Origin: Aphrocallistes beatrix
Lineage: Eukaryota > Porifera > Hexactinellida > Sceptrulophora > Aphrocallistidae
Length of the DNA stretch: 64,000 nt
Assembly (NCBI GenBank): GCA_963281255.1
Contig: OY725492.1
Coordinates: forward strand, 2,217,696-2,281,695
Direction: 5' to 3'
In this document: positions 11,385-22,071 of the stretch, piece by piece
Position numbering within the stretch: position 1 is the first letter of the stretch
Layout of the letters: every line of letters starts with the position of its first letter
Program-made: the position numbers and the translations under genes
Notes under the pieces: generated by a model
What the model was told of the DNA's origin: nothing
Databases searched by the model: none
The model's input: the letters and a program-made list of their open reading frames with translations, nothing else

Positions 11385-11655
11385 GCTTCGCTTGCTTGCG
11401 CTCCGCGGTTGGCGGGCACTTTGTCCGCCGGAAGCGTCCTTTGGACGCCCGGGGTCACATTGATTAATTAGGGTAAATAACATCTCTAAATACGTCTGTC
11501 CAACTGTTATATCGATATCGCACGAAAAATCACCAAATTTATCAATTTATAAAATTTTGATGAGCAATGATGACGTCAAAACAAAGTGATGAGTCATCAT
11601 TTTTTGAAGATAGTTGTATCATATGTTAGGTATGTCAGTATACAGATTCTATTAA
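11385..11655 (+). repeat. Family A repeat, interrupted by a TTAA insertion
   Basis: Starts with the GC-rich caagcgcgcttcgcttgctt end and reads to the tatacagattctattaa stretch. There the piggyBac-like element begins, directly after TTAA at 11652-11655; an uninterrupted copy continues with aatttcagcc. Confidence 0.75.
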
Positions 11656-12934
11656 GGATACCGCTGTCGAAAAATCTTGCCTGGCGTATAAAAACAGCAA
11701 AATTTTTTATAGCTAATTTCATTGTATTACTGATTAGTCTACCATCTGATAGCGCTATTTGGACAGTATTTATTTTGATTTTTGTGAGTTAACGCCCTAA
11801 AGTTTAGTGCTAATAAAAATTGAAAAATTAGTGGAGGTTTTTGACTCATTTACCAATTAGTTATTAACTTATTTGATATTTGTGATATTGTCCTTAACAT
11901 TGTTTTGGTACGTTTGGAGATTATATAACACAAAGATTTAAAGAATGTGCAAATAAAATCCAAATAAAAGAGCTCTATAAGGGAGTTCATTTATATAATG
12001 CCCGGGAAATCGCAAGTTTGATCTCAGATATTTAGCGATCACTGGGTCAGAAATAACATTCTGATCGTTTCAAAAAAAGATTTGTTCGGATCCGACCATT
12101 TGTTCTTGAGATATCGCATATTATAGGTAAAGTTCGGGCATAATATCTCTCTATGGTCCCGAAAGAGGGCGATGCCATATCTTAAAAACTACTGAAGATA
12201 TATAATCTATTATATTCTAACTAAAAGGATATATGCGAAAATATATAGGTTCCTCGAACATTCCTTTGTCAAAAAATAAATAATTCTCGACTTAACATTG
12301 ATTTAATTGTAATACACATTCTATGGAGAACTTTGAATATATTAGAAAATGGAGATCTAATCATTAAGTATGTGTCAGACTGTGGCTATTATGCTAAATA
12401 ATGAATACAATTGTAGTTAATAATGTGTACAGAAAAATTGGGGAACTTTTGATAATTATTTTGAAAGTTCTGGCCTTGGACCTCGCAGATTCGGTCAAAA
12501 ACCCACATTTACGGTCCAAAAAGAGATATCTCTCTATCTCTGTAAATATAAGTCCAAATTCTTAGTTCTCACTTCGTAATATACTTTTTATGTGTATACA
12601 TATATGATTCTTTGATAATAATTGCACTACACCCTATGGAATGTTAAGTTTTTTTGATTTTTGTCATATGATGACGTAGCATTTTTCGAAAATCCTAACT
12701 TCGAAACTAAAAGTCGTAGACTTTCGCTCTAACTTCCAAATATACTTTGAAAGCTCTTTATCCATTCTAAATTGATAGATTATACTTCGTAGTGCTAGGA
12801 ATATGAATTATTATTCACAATTATCCCAAATAATCCGGGGTTAGGGGCCTCAAGGAAATTTGTGGATTTTCAGGATACTCTTGCTATTTTTTGTAAATAT
12901 TTGGTTCAAATATACCTAAATCAGCAGTATAAAC
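11656..12934 (+). mobile_element. piggyBac-like non-autonomous element, right end lost
   Basis: Begins GGATACCGCTGTCGAAAA after a TTAA and follows the element at 29601 closely (attgccaattagtt block, tagctctataagggagttca, aagttcgggcata, cagcagtataaa). It stops at about 12934, where it meets unrelated sequence. No transposase-like coding is seen. Confidence 0.65.
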
Positions 12935-13046
12935 GCTTACGGATAGTACGTACTTTTTTTCGCTTCCCGGAGGGGTACATATTAATCGAGTTCTACTGTA
13001 TATATATATATATATACATTAATCGAGTTTTAATAGTAAGGATGTA

Positions 13047-13878
13047 CAGGGTGTTTCATAAGTCGTGGCCACTACCAAAATCAAAGAAAATTAGCGAAAA
13101 TTGCATACGTATAGATTGTATTATTTATGAATATAATTCCTTCAACTAAATTGTTCAGAATCGATACTGCTATTTTGAGTCTTGAAATTAGATCTTCAGT
13201 TCTGCATATTTGTCCAATTTCATCTAGCTATCTAGCCTCTGAAACAATCGCCCATAGATTCTCAATAGGATTTAGGTCGGGAGAATTACCTGGCCATTCA
13301 CCTTTCTTCCAAAATCTTGGAAAATTGAATATCATTTGAGTCAAATTAGCAGTGTGAGGTGGTGCACCGTCTTGCATGAACAGAAAATTTGACACGTTCT
13401 GTAGGATAGTCCTCTCACAAATACCACATGTTTTACGCTTTCTTCGAATTGCATCAATACAGGTCTTCTTTAAAATATGATCCCGATAGTAAGCACCATT
13501 TACAGTTTGCTTTTGAGGGACTATGTGCAGTTCTGAAACAGCAGAATGGGACATCATACCCCATACCATAACCATCGCTGGAAATTTCACTTTGAAGACA
13601 GGCTCTAATCTTTCGCTGGTTTTGTCCCAAACGCGGTCATTTTGTGGATTCGGGGATGCAAACAACTCAAAGGGGGACTCATCCGACCACAAAACCTTCT
13701 ACCAATCATCAACAGTCCAATGCTGATGGGCTAGGGCGAAAGAAAGTAGTTTTTCTTTGATCCTCGGTAATCCGTTGCCTTTTTGGACTTTTGTACGACA
13801 TCGCACCGATATGGTCTTTCAAATGCCTATAAACAGTAGCTGGCGAAATAGTGTAGCCTTTTCCTCGCGGTTTTAATC
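13047..13878 (-). mobile_element. Tc1-like DD37E element, truncated
   Basis: One end is present: TA at 13045-13046 then CAGGGTGTTTCATAAGTCGT. The other end was lost where the inverted duplication starts near 13877. The minus-strand transposase is of the same family as those at 37922 and 55860. Confidence 0.8.
13228..13878 (-). pseudogene. Tc1-like DD37E transposase, truncated and frameshifted
   Basis: The minus-strand frames give ISPATVYRHLKDHIGAMSYK and then, after a frameshift near 13700, VLWSDESPFELFASPNPQND, KVKFPAMVMVWGMMSHSAVS, ELHIVPQKQTVNGAYYRDH, FLFMQDGAPPHTANLTQ and GNSPDLNPIENLWAIVSE. The three acidic residues are present. There are 35 residues between the second D and the E, against 37 in the two sister copies; alignment places a two-residue deletion after TQ. 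The N-terminal helix-turn-helix is missing, and the C-terminus runs through a stop after VSEAR. Non-functional. Confidence 0.85.
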
Positions 13879-14149
13879 GTCCGAATTCGTCCGAATTGTC
13901 AAAATTATTTGAATTACCCCCTTTACACATATTAATTATTGGTAATAGTAAGTGGCCAATTTGCTGTTCAATGTAGTATATAAAGCTAATCTCTATCTCT
14001 TCGGATACTAAAGTTATATAGATATTTTTTCCGTTCTCTATCATGCCCTTATTCTATCATCCCCTTTCTTTCCGAAAATTTTAAAACGTACAACACAAGC
14101 TTTTTGACCAATTGTTGAATAGAGCAATATTCAATAATTTTATATTCAG

Positions 14150-14640
14150 TCATTTTAACATGTATGATCTTTTTTGGCTCAAAAGCAGGCATTTTTTCTC
14201 TCGGGGTTAGTTAGTGTTGAAGAAATAATCCATGTCTCGCCTCAACCCCTATTACTGAAGACGAAGCTTTAGCAACCAGTTAAATAGTTTTTTCAACAGC
14301 TTGTGTGTAAAATAGTTTTCACTGCCTTTTGTCTAATTTGTACATCACTGTCTGCAAGCATCGATAACAGAATATTTTCTGGATGACAAAAATATGCATT
14401 TCTCTGTAGAACTTCTCAAATTACTTCTTGATCATACTCGGGGAACTGTCGCAGTAAAGATATTGCAAAGAACATGTTTCTAGGCCCATCTGTGCATATC
14501 AACAATAATTCATATGGACAGATAGAAATTCGCCGATTTAAAATTCCTTCATTAAGGTTCACTGCTGAAACATACGTGATTATGATTGATTGGGAAACAT
14601 CTCTTATCACATAACCCCTTTTACAAAACACTTCTTAAAA
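14150..14640 (-). pseudogene. Unnamed repeat-encoded protein, copy 1 (minus arm)
   Basis: Minus-strand reading gives NRRISICPYELLLICTDGPR, NMFFAISLLRQFPEYDQEVI, then past a stop EVLQRNAYFCHPENILLSML, ADSDVQIRQKAVKTIL and, after further breaks, GETW and MPAFEPKKIIHV. The block QRN-(A/V)-hydrophobic ... HPENILLSML-D-D ... R-KA-KTIL is mirrored in the relic at 61430-62760 (GVIQHNNVILSALVDDDLSV, RKLALQKVIEAQ). I do not recognise a named domain. It has the look of a repeat-encoded protein kept in several copies; function unknown. Confidence 0.5.
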
Positions 14641-14850
14641 GAAATACTACTCAATATTGTGTGTACTCCTATGGATACTCCAGGATATCCATGTCACTTA
14701 CAAGCCGTTGAAAGAACTATTCAACTGGTTACTAGAGCTGGACATCCAGTAACAGAGGAAGAGGCGAGACATGGATTAATTCTTTCAACACTAAGCTCGA
14801 AAGAAAGAATGCCTGCTTTTGAGTCAAAAAAATATTATAGTGCATGTTAA
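14590..14850 (+). pseudogene. Unnamed repeat-encoded protein, C-terminal part (plus arm)
   Basis: Open plus-strand segment reading KHFLKEILLNIVCTPMDTPG, YPCHLQAVERTIQLVTRAGH, PVTEEEARHGLILSTLSSKE and RMPAFESKKYYSAC. The YPCH-QAVER-I-LVT core followed by a charged EEARHG helix and MPAFESKK looks conserved, since the inverted arm retains EARHG and MPAFEPKK. I have a vague memory of similar hypothetical arthropod proteins but cannot name a family. The true start is unknown; it probably begins within the duplicated unit rather than at the ATG here. Confidence 0.5.
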
Positions 14851-15110
14851 ACTAACTGAATATGAAATTATTGAATCTTGTTCATTTCAAAAATTGATCA
14901 AATAGCTTGTGTTGTACGTTTTAAAATTTTCGGAAAGAAAGGGGATGATATAATAAGGGCATGATAGAAAACGGGAAAAAAATCTGTATAACTTATCCTA
15001 AGAAATAGAGAATAGTTTTATATACTATTCAACAGCTAATTGGTGACTTATTATTAATTAATATATTTAAAGAGGTTAAGTCAAGGGATTTTGAAAATTC
15101 GGACGATATA

Positions 15111-15735
15111 AAGTCAATTGTGTGGAAGTGACACAACAAAACTATAAAACCGCAAGGGTCAAATCAATTTTTTTCGAATCTAAATTTCCTATAAACCTCG
15201 ACAGGTGCATTGGCAACTTTCCCTTAGGTAGAGGTTGATCCGATCATTTGTACATTTCTTGATCTGGCCTACCTGCCAGTGTTGTTATTGGAATACACTT
15301 CTACTTTGAGCGAGTAAATCGCCTAATTAACATTGGTAGAAATCTGAAGTGTAATTACGTATGCGTGGAATGTTTCTTTCAAATCACCATATGTTTAATG
15401 TTTCCAAATTTCGGGCAAGTCAAATATTTGAAATATAAATAGACTATGTTGATGAAAAATAGGAACTTCTTGTGTGGTACATTCTTTAGAAATGTATATT
15501 TGTTGCACTTTACACTTCTAGGTTATAACAACAAAAGAGAATTAGTTGATTGAATTCAAATACAGCTGCTGATATCCATTTGATAAAAAAACACTAAGTG
15601 CTATGGAGAAGTAAAAAACCAAAAAAAAACCACAACATGAATACAAAATAGAAACAATAACAATGACAACAACAGCAAGGATACACAAAATAAAATAAGG
15701 TCATATATATAAGTTCAATTCATTTAATTAGCTTA
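15111..15735. other. Intronic DNA, nothing recognised
   Basis: AT-rich, with an A-rich and purine-rich run near 15610-15670. No coding or repeat structure identified. Confidence 0.4.
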
Positions 15736-15891
15736 CAGTGGAATTCACCTTATTAGCAACTTGACTTTTGCTAATAAAAATTACAAATAGGGGAACAGAA
15801 TTAATACAAAATCTTCACTTGGGATATAAAAATTGGTTGCTAATAGAGTAATATTGCTAATTAAGGCGTTGATAATAAACGAATCGCACTG
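15736..15891. mobile_element. Small Tigger-type MITE with TA flanks
   Basis: 156 bp between TA at 15734-15735 and TA at 15892-15893. Ends read CAGTGGAATTCACCTTATTA and, inverted, CAGTGCGATTCGTTTATTAT. The interior repeats the word TTATTAGCAA or its inverse. Same word family as 19780 and 20174. Confidence 0.7.
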
Positions 15892-15959
15892 TAATTGAAG
15901 AATTGGATTTGTAGACAAAACAGGTGCATAATGACAGCCAGTGTTTTGTAGATATAATC

Positions 15960-16400
15960 TAAATATAGAGGGACTATTTTCCCTTTACGTGCAAGAAAAA
16001 CCAACCCAGCGTGTACCTCCAGGTCCTAAATATGCCCATATATCGGTTTCAAAAGTAACGCTGTTGCAAATACCTCCAAATCCGTTGCACACATCCATCC
16101 CTGTCTCATTTACTAAACTAATCCTCCACCTTTCAGTACTTACTTTGCTGGTAAACATATTTAGTCCTGAAAAAAGCGGCACAACTATTATTTATCTACC
16201 TAACATGTTAGTAACTATAATTGTGCGTAAATTATATTGATTTTCCTGACAACAATTGAGGATAAACGAAAAAGATCGAAAGTAACAATTCCAATCACCC
16301 ACTATTTTTTCAACAACACAAGGTTTACAAATTCTAAGATTTTGTAGATCTAACTGAGGATCGATTTCATAATTAATATAATTAGAAACCAATACGAAGA
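15960..16400 (-). pseudogene. OTU-type cysteine protease relic
   Basis: Minus-strand translation contains KIVGDWNCYFRSFSFILNCC, QENQYNLRTIIVTNML and, after breaks, DIWAYLGPGGTRWVGFS. This matches the plan of OTU-family deubiquitinase-like domains: a GDGNC-FR catalytic box (D and nucleophile C kept, third G replaced by W), a HxxLR helix, and a C-terminal TxIxVY...W stretch that precedes the catalytic His. Stops interrupt it near 16190 and the His motif is not seen. OTU domains often occur in mobile-element proteins as well as in host genes. Upstream minus-strand frames to about 16980 are partly open (LLYTIWMKNRGQINNLLAAE) but unrecognised. Confidence 0.6.
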
Positions 16401-17221
16401 CAATTAGAAAATAAGCATTTTGCATGAGCAGAGTGAAAAAGCAAGTATTGTTTTTCCTACTATTAATTTTACCTATTTTTTTGGTATATAAAGCAAATAA
16501 CACAAATAAATTTATCTTCGATCTTAGCATTAAAGGCATTGGTTCAATCCCACGAAAAAATAGCTCGGTATCCTGTAGCATTACTATATTTCCCTAATCA
16601 CCTAAAGTAAAATTAAATTTCCCATTAGAAATACTAGGGTGATTTATCGCATCATTAAGATCACGATCAATTCTAGTAATAGTTATTTCAAAGTTTAAGC
16701 AATCAAGTTCTAGTTCTTGATTAGATTGTAGAATATCTATGTGGAGGTTGATTCAAGACAACTATGACTATCATTATCTCCACTCTTAGAAATCTTTCCA
16801 ATATTAGTGAGATCTGCATTCTCTTGATATAACACTTTATCGCCGGATTTGTTCAAACCACCCTTAGATAACATCTCAGCAGCTAATAAGTTGTTTATCT
16901 GACCGCGATTCTTCATCCAAATAGTATAGAGTAAAGTGCGTTTCCTTTTAATGTTGACTCGTACATCGATATGCACAATTTTTAATAAAACACTCCGTAT
17001 AATTCACCTTTGATGACTTGGAATAATGGAAGCTGTCAGAGGAAATAGAACGAAGGAAAAAGCGAATGATCGTAAAAACGAAAACGAAATAAAAACAAAT
17101 TTTAAATGCGAAATGCGAAAAAAAATGAAAACATCAAGTATGAATCATGTTAGTTAGAGGGGAAAAAAGAATTACTCTTACTATTAAAACTTGATCAATG
17201 TTTATATACATACATTGTATA
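16401..17221. other. Unrecognised; possible upstream part of the OTU relic
   Basis: The minus strand between 16401 and 16980 has two short open stretches that could belong to the same decayed protein as the OTU domain. Bases 16980-17221 show only purine-rich and AT-rich sequence. Confidence 0.3.
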
Positions 17222-17810
17222 TAGGGTGTCTCAAAAGTTCTGTAACAACCAATTTTACTTTGTTAATTTGACAAAGATCACTTGGTTTTAGTCGAAATTA
17301 GCATTCATAAATGAAATCGAGCACCCTTCTTGCATAGAAATGAGGTCAACTCATTACGCAAAAGACATTTCTTATAAAATTTTAAATAATTACATACCAT
17401 TGACTACAAAATTTGGAACTCAAAAGTGTCAAGTTTGAAGATCTCAATTTTTCTGATGAAATATTACATTAATCACTTCTATATTCTATAATTGATTCAT
17501 AATACTAATATAATATTATTACTTTTGATTTATACAACGGAAATCTTCGATAAGATCGAGTATTTTTAAGTACAGCCGTCAAATGTACCATGGATATGAG
17601 TTTTTTATTGAGATAAAAAATATTCTTTACGAGACAACGATATATATGATTAATCATTGCAAAAAATTGAGATAAGCAGGCCATTGGGAATGCAAAATAA
17701 TTAAGATAATCCTCCCTATTTTTGAATAAAAAGAGGTATCGGATATTCGATCTATTTGTCTATGTATAATACATCAGCAACATTAGTTGCAGAACTTTTT
17801 AGACACCCTG
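17222..17810. mobile_element. Mariner-type MITE with TA flanks
   Basis: 589 bp from TA at 17220-17221 to TA at 17811-17812. Ends: TAGGGTGTCTCAAAAGTTCT on the left and the inverse of CAGGGTGTCTAAAAAGTTCT on the right. No transposase can be read. A degenerate relative lies at about 41330-41695. Confidence 0.75.
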
Positions 17811-17845
17811 TATATATATATGTGTATATATATATATATATATAC
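17811..17845. repeat. TA microsatellite
   Basis: An uninterrupted TA/TG-rich run between the MITE and family A. Similar TA runs border family A at 13000-13018, 20455-20500 and 22060-22078. Confidence 0.8.
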
Positions 17846-18355
17846 AAGCGCGCTTCGCTTGCTTGCGCTGCGAGGCTATCGGACACAAAGTGTCCGCCAG
17901 AGGCGTCCTTCGGGCACCTGTGGTCACCATTGAATAATTATAAGGGAGATAACATCTCTAAATACGTCTGTCCAACGGTTATAATCGATATCGCATGAAA
18001 AATCACCAAATTTATCATTTTTTAAATTTTGATGAGCAATGATGACGTCATAACAAAGTGATGAGTCATCATTTTTTGATGATAGTTGATTATATATTGA
18101 GGTATGTTAGTATACAGATTCTATTAAAATTTCAGCCTTCTATCTCCCATAATGGCTGAGTTATGCTCGAATAACTGTATTGCTTAACTTTTAAAAATGT
18201 GACAATGACGTCATAATTCCATGATGAGTCGACATTTTGCTCTAACCTCAGAACTTATTGGAGCCATAGCCCAAAGACTCCCACATGCCAAAAATCAGAT
18301 CTCTGTGCCCAGCAGTCTCTTCAATTAATTCGTTGCAGATATATATACGTATATA
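17846..18355 (+). repeat. Family A repeat, full-length example
   Basis: Runs from caagcgcgcttcgcttgctt through aatacgtctgtccaacggtt, tgatgacgtcataacaaagt, gtgatgagtcatcatttttt and gacaatgacgtcataattcc to tcccacatgccaaaaatcag and cttcaattaattcgttgc. Two TGACGTCA palindromes about 150 bases apart are conserved among copies. No coding; class unknown. Confidence 0.8.
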
Positions 18356-18687
18356 TACAGGTATCTCTCGCAGTTCGCGGGGGCTACGTTCCTGAGAATT
18401 GTCGCGAATGGCAAAATCGCGAACGGCAAGACGTTAGTTCAATGAGAATAGTGGGGTTACGTTGCTAGATTATAAAATGTCGGTCGATAGACCGATAGTG
18501 CAGCTCCATGAAGTGACTTGAAGGAACATGAAATATGAATATCGGGATACATTGGGAAATACTCATTTTAGGGCATTCTAAGTGTGAAAATCGGAAACCA
18601 CATATTAAAATACCCTATTTAGCCGTTGAGAACGCGCTTTTGGCATAAAAAAAGACTTTTTTTTAAAGATGTGAAAATATGTATATA

Positions 18688-19766
18688 CATAGCCTACTGT
18701 ATATAAGGCCTCACAGTAACTTGAGGATTTGGGGCTAGGGATGCGGTAGAAGATGGTTGCGCTAATGCATGAGCTGCCTTAAACCATTAACAAGGCACAA
18801 TAGAGCTTAGGAATCTATTACCAGCATATATAAATATGGTGTCAAAGTACCCATATCCGTTGTTAAAATTTAGATTAGTCATCATATTGTTGCGCAATAG
18901 GTTATATTTGTGACAAATTTGTTGATTTTCAGGGGCCTTTAAGGAGCACTTCTAAGTGTTTTTATTATAATATTTTTCGCATAGAACTGAGATGTGAATG
19001 GGTTAATACGAAAAATTTGGAATTTTTCATGGAATGTTGCTACATTCCAGTGTTGCTATGGAAACATGCTTTGGTCAGTTGGGATCATATCCTGAAAACC
19101 GCCAAAGCAAGACATTCAAATCTAATTCCATTTGATAGCCAATATACTATTTCCTATTAAGTGATAATATAATCTATTTGTCTAAATTCAATGGTTTACG
19201 AGATATTAGACAATTTATCATATTGGTCACATTTGGTAATTTGTCGAATATCTCGTAAACCATTGAAGTTAGACTATATAGATTATATTATCACTTAATA
19301 GGAAATAGTATATTGGCTATCAAATGAAATTACATTTGAATGTCTTGCTTTTGCGTTTTTCAAGATATGAACCCAACTGACCAAAACACGTTTCCATAGC
19401 AACACTGGAATGTAGCCACATTCCATGAAAAATTCCAAATTTTCGTATTAACCCATTCACATCTCAGTTCTATGCGAAAAATATTACAATAAAAACACTT
19501 AGAAGTGCCTCAAAAAGGCCTCTGAAAATCAACAAATTTGTCACAAATATAACCTATTGCGCAACCATATGATGACTAATCTAAATTTTAACAACGGATA
19601 TGAGTACTTTGACACCATATTTATATATGCTGGTAATACATTCCTAAGCTCTATTGTACCTTGTTAATGATTTAAGGCAGTTCATGTATTAGCTCAACCA
19701 TCTTCTACCGCATCCCTAGTCCCAAATCCGCAAGTCACTGCGAGGCCTTATATACAGTAGGCTATG
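18688..19766. mobile_element. P-type palindromic element with 7-bp target duplication
   Basis: 1079 bp, almost entirely two inverted arms of about 0.53 kb meeting near 19218-19238. Flanked by GTATATA at 18681-18687 and 19767-19773. The ends CATAGCCTACTGTATATAAG then gcctcacagtaact resemble those of the P-like element at 46327-49968. No coding capacity: a foldback-type non-autonomous relative. Confidence 0.85.
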
Positions 19767-19779
19767 GTATATATTAATA

Positions 19780-20032
19780 CAGTAGAGTTCGTTTATTAGC
19801 AATTGCCTTATTAGCAAGATTCGCTTATTAGCAAGTTTTTTCAGTGCATACAGCAAAGGTATAGGGGTTTATGTATAAACAAGTTCGCTTATTAGCTAGT
19901 TCGCCTATTATCAAGATTCGCTTATTTGCAAGTTGTTTAAGGTCCCAATGGACCAAAATGTATCAATTATGTTCCTTTATTAGCAAGTTCGCCTATAAGC
20001 TAGTTTATAGAAAAACTTGCTAATACGTACAC
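19780..20032. mobile_element. Tigger-type MITE with TTATTAGCAA words
   Basis: Starts after TA at 19778-19779 as CAGTAGAGTTCGTTTATTAG. At least six spaced TTCGC(T/C)TATTAGCAAG-like words follow. The right end, near 20030-20085, is degenerate, so that boundary is uncertain. Confidence 0.6.
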
Positions 20033-20173
20033 GAACTTTTAGTTCGTTTATTTGGAAGAACTTGCTTATAGAGATTATTCTGTATTATGTATTAATTAAT
20101 TTACATTCTTCAATTTGGAGGAAATTGTGGTTGCTTTTGAATAAAGTAGAAAGTTTCGTAAGTATTATATGTA

Positions 20174-20273
20174 CAGTAGAGTTCGCTTTTTAGCAATTGC
20201 CTTATTAGCAAGTTCGCTTATTAGCAAATTTATCTCGTGCAAAACCCGACTTGCTAATAAGCGAACTCTACTG
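20174..20273. mobile_element. 100-bp Tigger-type MITE with TA flanks
   Basis: Between TA at 20172-20173 and 20274-20275. Left end CAGTAGAGTTCGCTTTTTAG; right end is the inverse of CAGTAGAGTTCGCTTATTAG. Nearly nothing but terminal repeat, with three TTATTAGCAA words. Confidence 0.8.
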
Positions 20274-20462
20274 TATGTTGATAACTCATAAAATATTCAT
20301 ATTGTTACTTTCAAAGCGCGAAAATCGGTCCTATATGGTGAAATACCCTACATTAGTCGTTGAGATCTTACTTATATCTTTATACAAAACTTTGCAGTGG
20401 AGGTGTTAATATATGAATCTATCCTTACTATTAAAACTCGATTAATGTGTATATATATGTAA

Positions 20463-20500
<38 letters not shown>

Positions 20501-20506
20501 TATATA

Positions 20507-20980
20507 CAGTACCCAGACAAAAGTATTTGCACACTTCATTATCTCACGTTGATTTAATACCAAAATGGGTCTATTTATGAAGATTAAAACTCCGTTACGG
20601 TGAGTGATACAACTAATCGGGTTTTCGAAATCTTCGCATTCGAATTAGTTATTGTAGGATATTTCTAATAATTGGCTCAACCCAATGAGCAAACTAATCA
20701 ACTTGTGACATAAGATGTAGTACATAACCATAATGTATAGCGATAAAAAGGGACATATGTGGCACAAAGTGGCAGTGATTGATAATTTGAAAACATTGGG
20801 AATTAATAATTGATTAGAAATATCCTACAATAACTAATTCGAATGCGAAGAGTTCGAATCTGAAACCCGATTAGTTGCATCAGTTACCGTTTCGGAGTTA
20901 TAATCTTCATAAATTGACCCATTTTAGTATTAAATCAACGTGAGATAATACAGTGTGCAAATACTTTTTTCTGGGTACTG
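20507..20980. mobile_element. Palindromic MITE, CAGTACCCAGAC ends
   Basis: Arms of about 170 bases at each side: CAGTACCCAGACAAAAGTAT on the left and the inverse of CAGTACCCAGAAAAAAGTAT on the right. The left flank is TA (20505-20506). The right flank is not TA but runs straight into family A (ctgcaagacacag), so that side may have been trimmed. Confidence 0.75.
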
Positions 20981-21448
20981 CAAGACACAGAAAGCAAATT
21001 TTGGGCTTGTGGGAGTCTTTTGGCAATGGCTCCAGTAAGTTCTAAGCTCAGAGCAAAAGGTCGACTCATCATGGAATTATGACGTGATTGTCACATTTTT
21101 AAAAGTTAAGCAATACAGTTATTCGAGCATAACTCAGCCATTATAGGAGATGGAAGGCTGAAATTTTAATAGATTCTGTATACTAACATACCACAAATAT
21201 GATACAACTATCATCAAAAAATGATGACTCATCACTTTTCTATGACGTTATCATTACACATCAAAATTTTAAAAATTGATAAATTGGTGATTTTTCGTGC
21301 AATATAGATTATAACAGTAGGACAGACGTATTTAGAGATGTTATTTCCCTTATAATTAATCAATGGTGACCACATGCGCCCAAAGGGCGCCTCTGGAGGA
21401 TACAAAGTGTCCGCCAGCCGCTCAGCGCAAGCAAGCGAAGCGCGCTTG
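20978..21448 (-). repeat. Family A repeat
   Basis: Minus orientation: gcaagacacagaaagcaaat, tgggagtcttttggcaatgg, gactcatcatggaattatga ... gcgcaagcaagcgaagcgcg. Followed by the family C tail. Confidence 0.8.
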
Positions 21449-22071
21449 TACTTATAAAAACCGGAAGTGATGAGATTTTGCGAAAAAATGATGACGGCGC
21501 ACATCTACACCATAAAGAGATCCTACATACGAAATTTGGTAAAATCGAACTTTTAGATTTCGCAGTAGCGCGGGTACGGACATACATACATGCGGACGGA
21601 CGAGATACTCCGTCCATGCCATAAGGGCATCTCCCTATAGGAGCTCACTAAAAACGACGCCAGCTAGAGTTAGCTATATACGTTACTGATTCAATAGTTG
21701 AGCTGTAATACTGATGCAAACACTGGCACAAATGAAATGGTATTAATAAATGAAGTGATAAATGAAAGATATAGATCCCTTCGTAGCAAACCTATGTACC
21801 ATACCTAAATAGTAAAGTCTAGCCTTTGTACTAAACTTAAATTGTAGATACGTATAAGGTTATGGACTTATGGTAGCTCATGAAACTACTGAAGAGAGTA
21901 ACGAAAACCGCGAATAGTCGAGGGAACGAGTCGCGAATAGCAAAACAAGACTCAAAAAAGTTTCCGCGAATAGTCGAAACCTCGAATGGCAAACTCGCGA
22001 ACGGAGAGGGCTGCCTGTATCCTTACTATTAAAACTCGATTATTGTTTGTTTGTGTGTGTGTATATATATA

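Larger units (their letters stand above)
13877..15110. repeat. Large inverted duplication carrying an unnamed protein
   Basis: Arms of several hundred bases: about 13877-14310 and 14700-15110. The segment gttttaaaattttcggaaag near 14930 is matched by its inverse near 14080, as are tcatgcccttattctatcat at 14041 and its inverse at 14950. Each arm carries the same 3' coding end (EEARHG...MPAFE.KK) pointing away from the centre, so it is a head-to-head copy of one unit. The left arm sits in the truncated DD37E element. Confidence 0.7.
18478..21648. mobile_element. Family C insertion (unclassified), heavily nested
   Basis: Bounded by TAAAA at 18473-18477 and 21649-21653, which looks like a 5-bp target duplication. 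It begins TGTCGGTCGATAGACCGATA, containing a small hairpin, and ends in a GC-richer tail (cggacggacgagatactccg ... ctataggagctcact). A shorter copy is at 43881-44722 and a start at 63832. Inside are a P-type palindrome, several MITEs and a family A copy, which account for most of its length. No coding found. Confidence 0.6.
18358..22017. mobile_element. Tigger-type MITE split by a 3.2-kb insertion
   Basis: The left part is 18358-18477, starting CAGGTATCTCTCGCAGTTCG after TA at 18356-18357. The right part is 21649-22017, ending gagggctgcctg before TA at 22018-22019. Joined, the two parts match the continuous copy at 22852-23636, which reads gattataaaaacgacgc across the break. The word TTCGCGAATGGC repeats near both ends. 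So one element was cut by family C (18478-21648). Confidence 0.8.

Noticed and set aside
13228..13692. DD35E as a new catalytic spacing
   Set aside because: Alignment with the two sister copies (both 37) shows a local two-residue deletion in a decayed copy.
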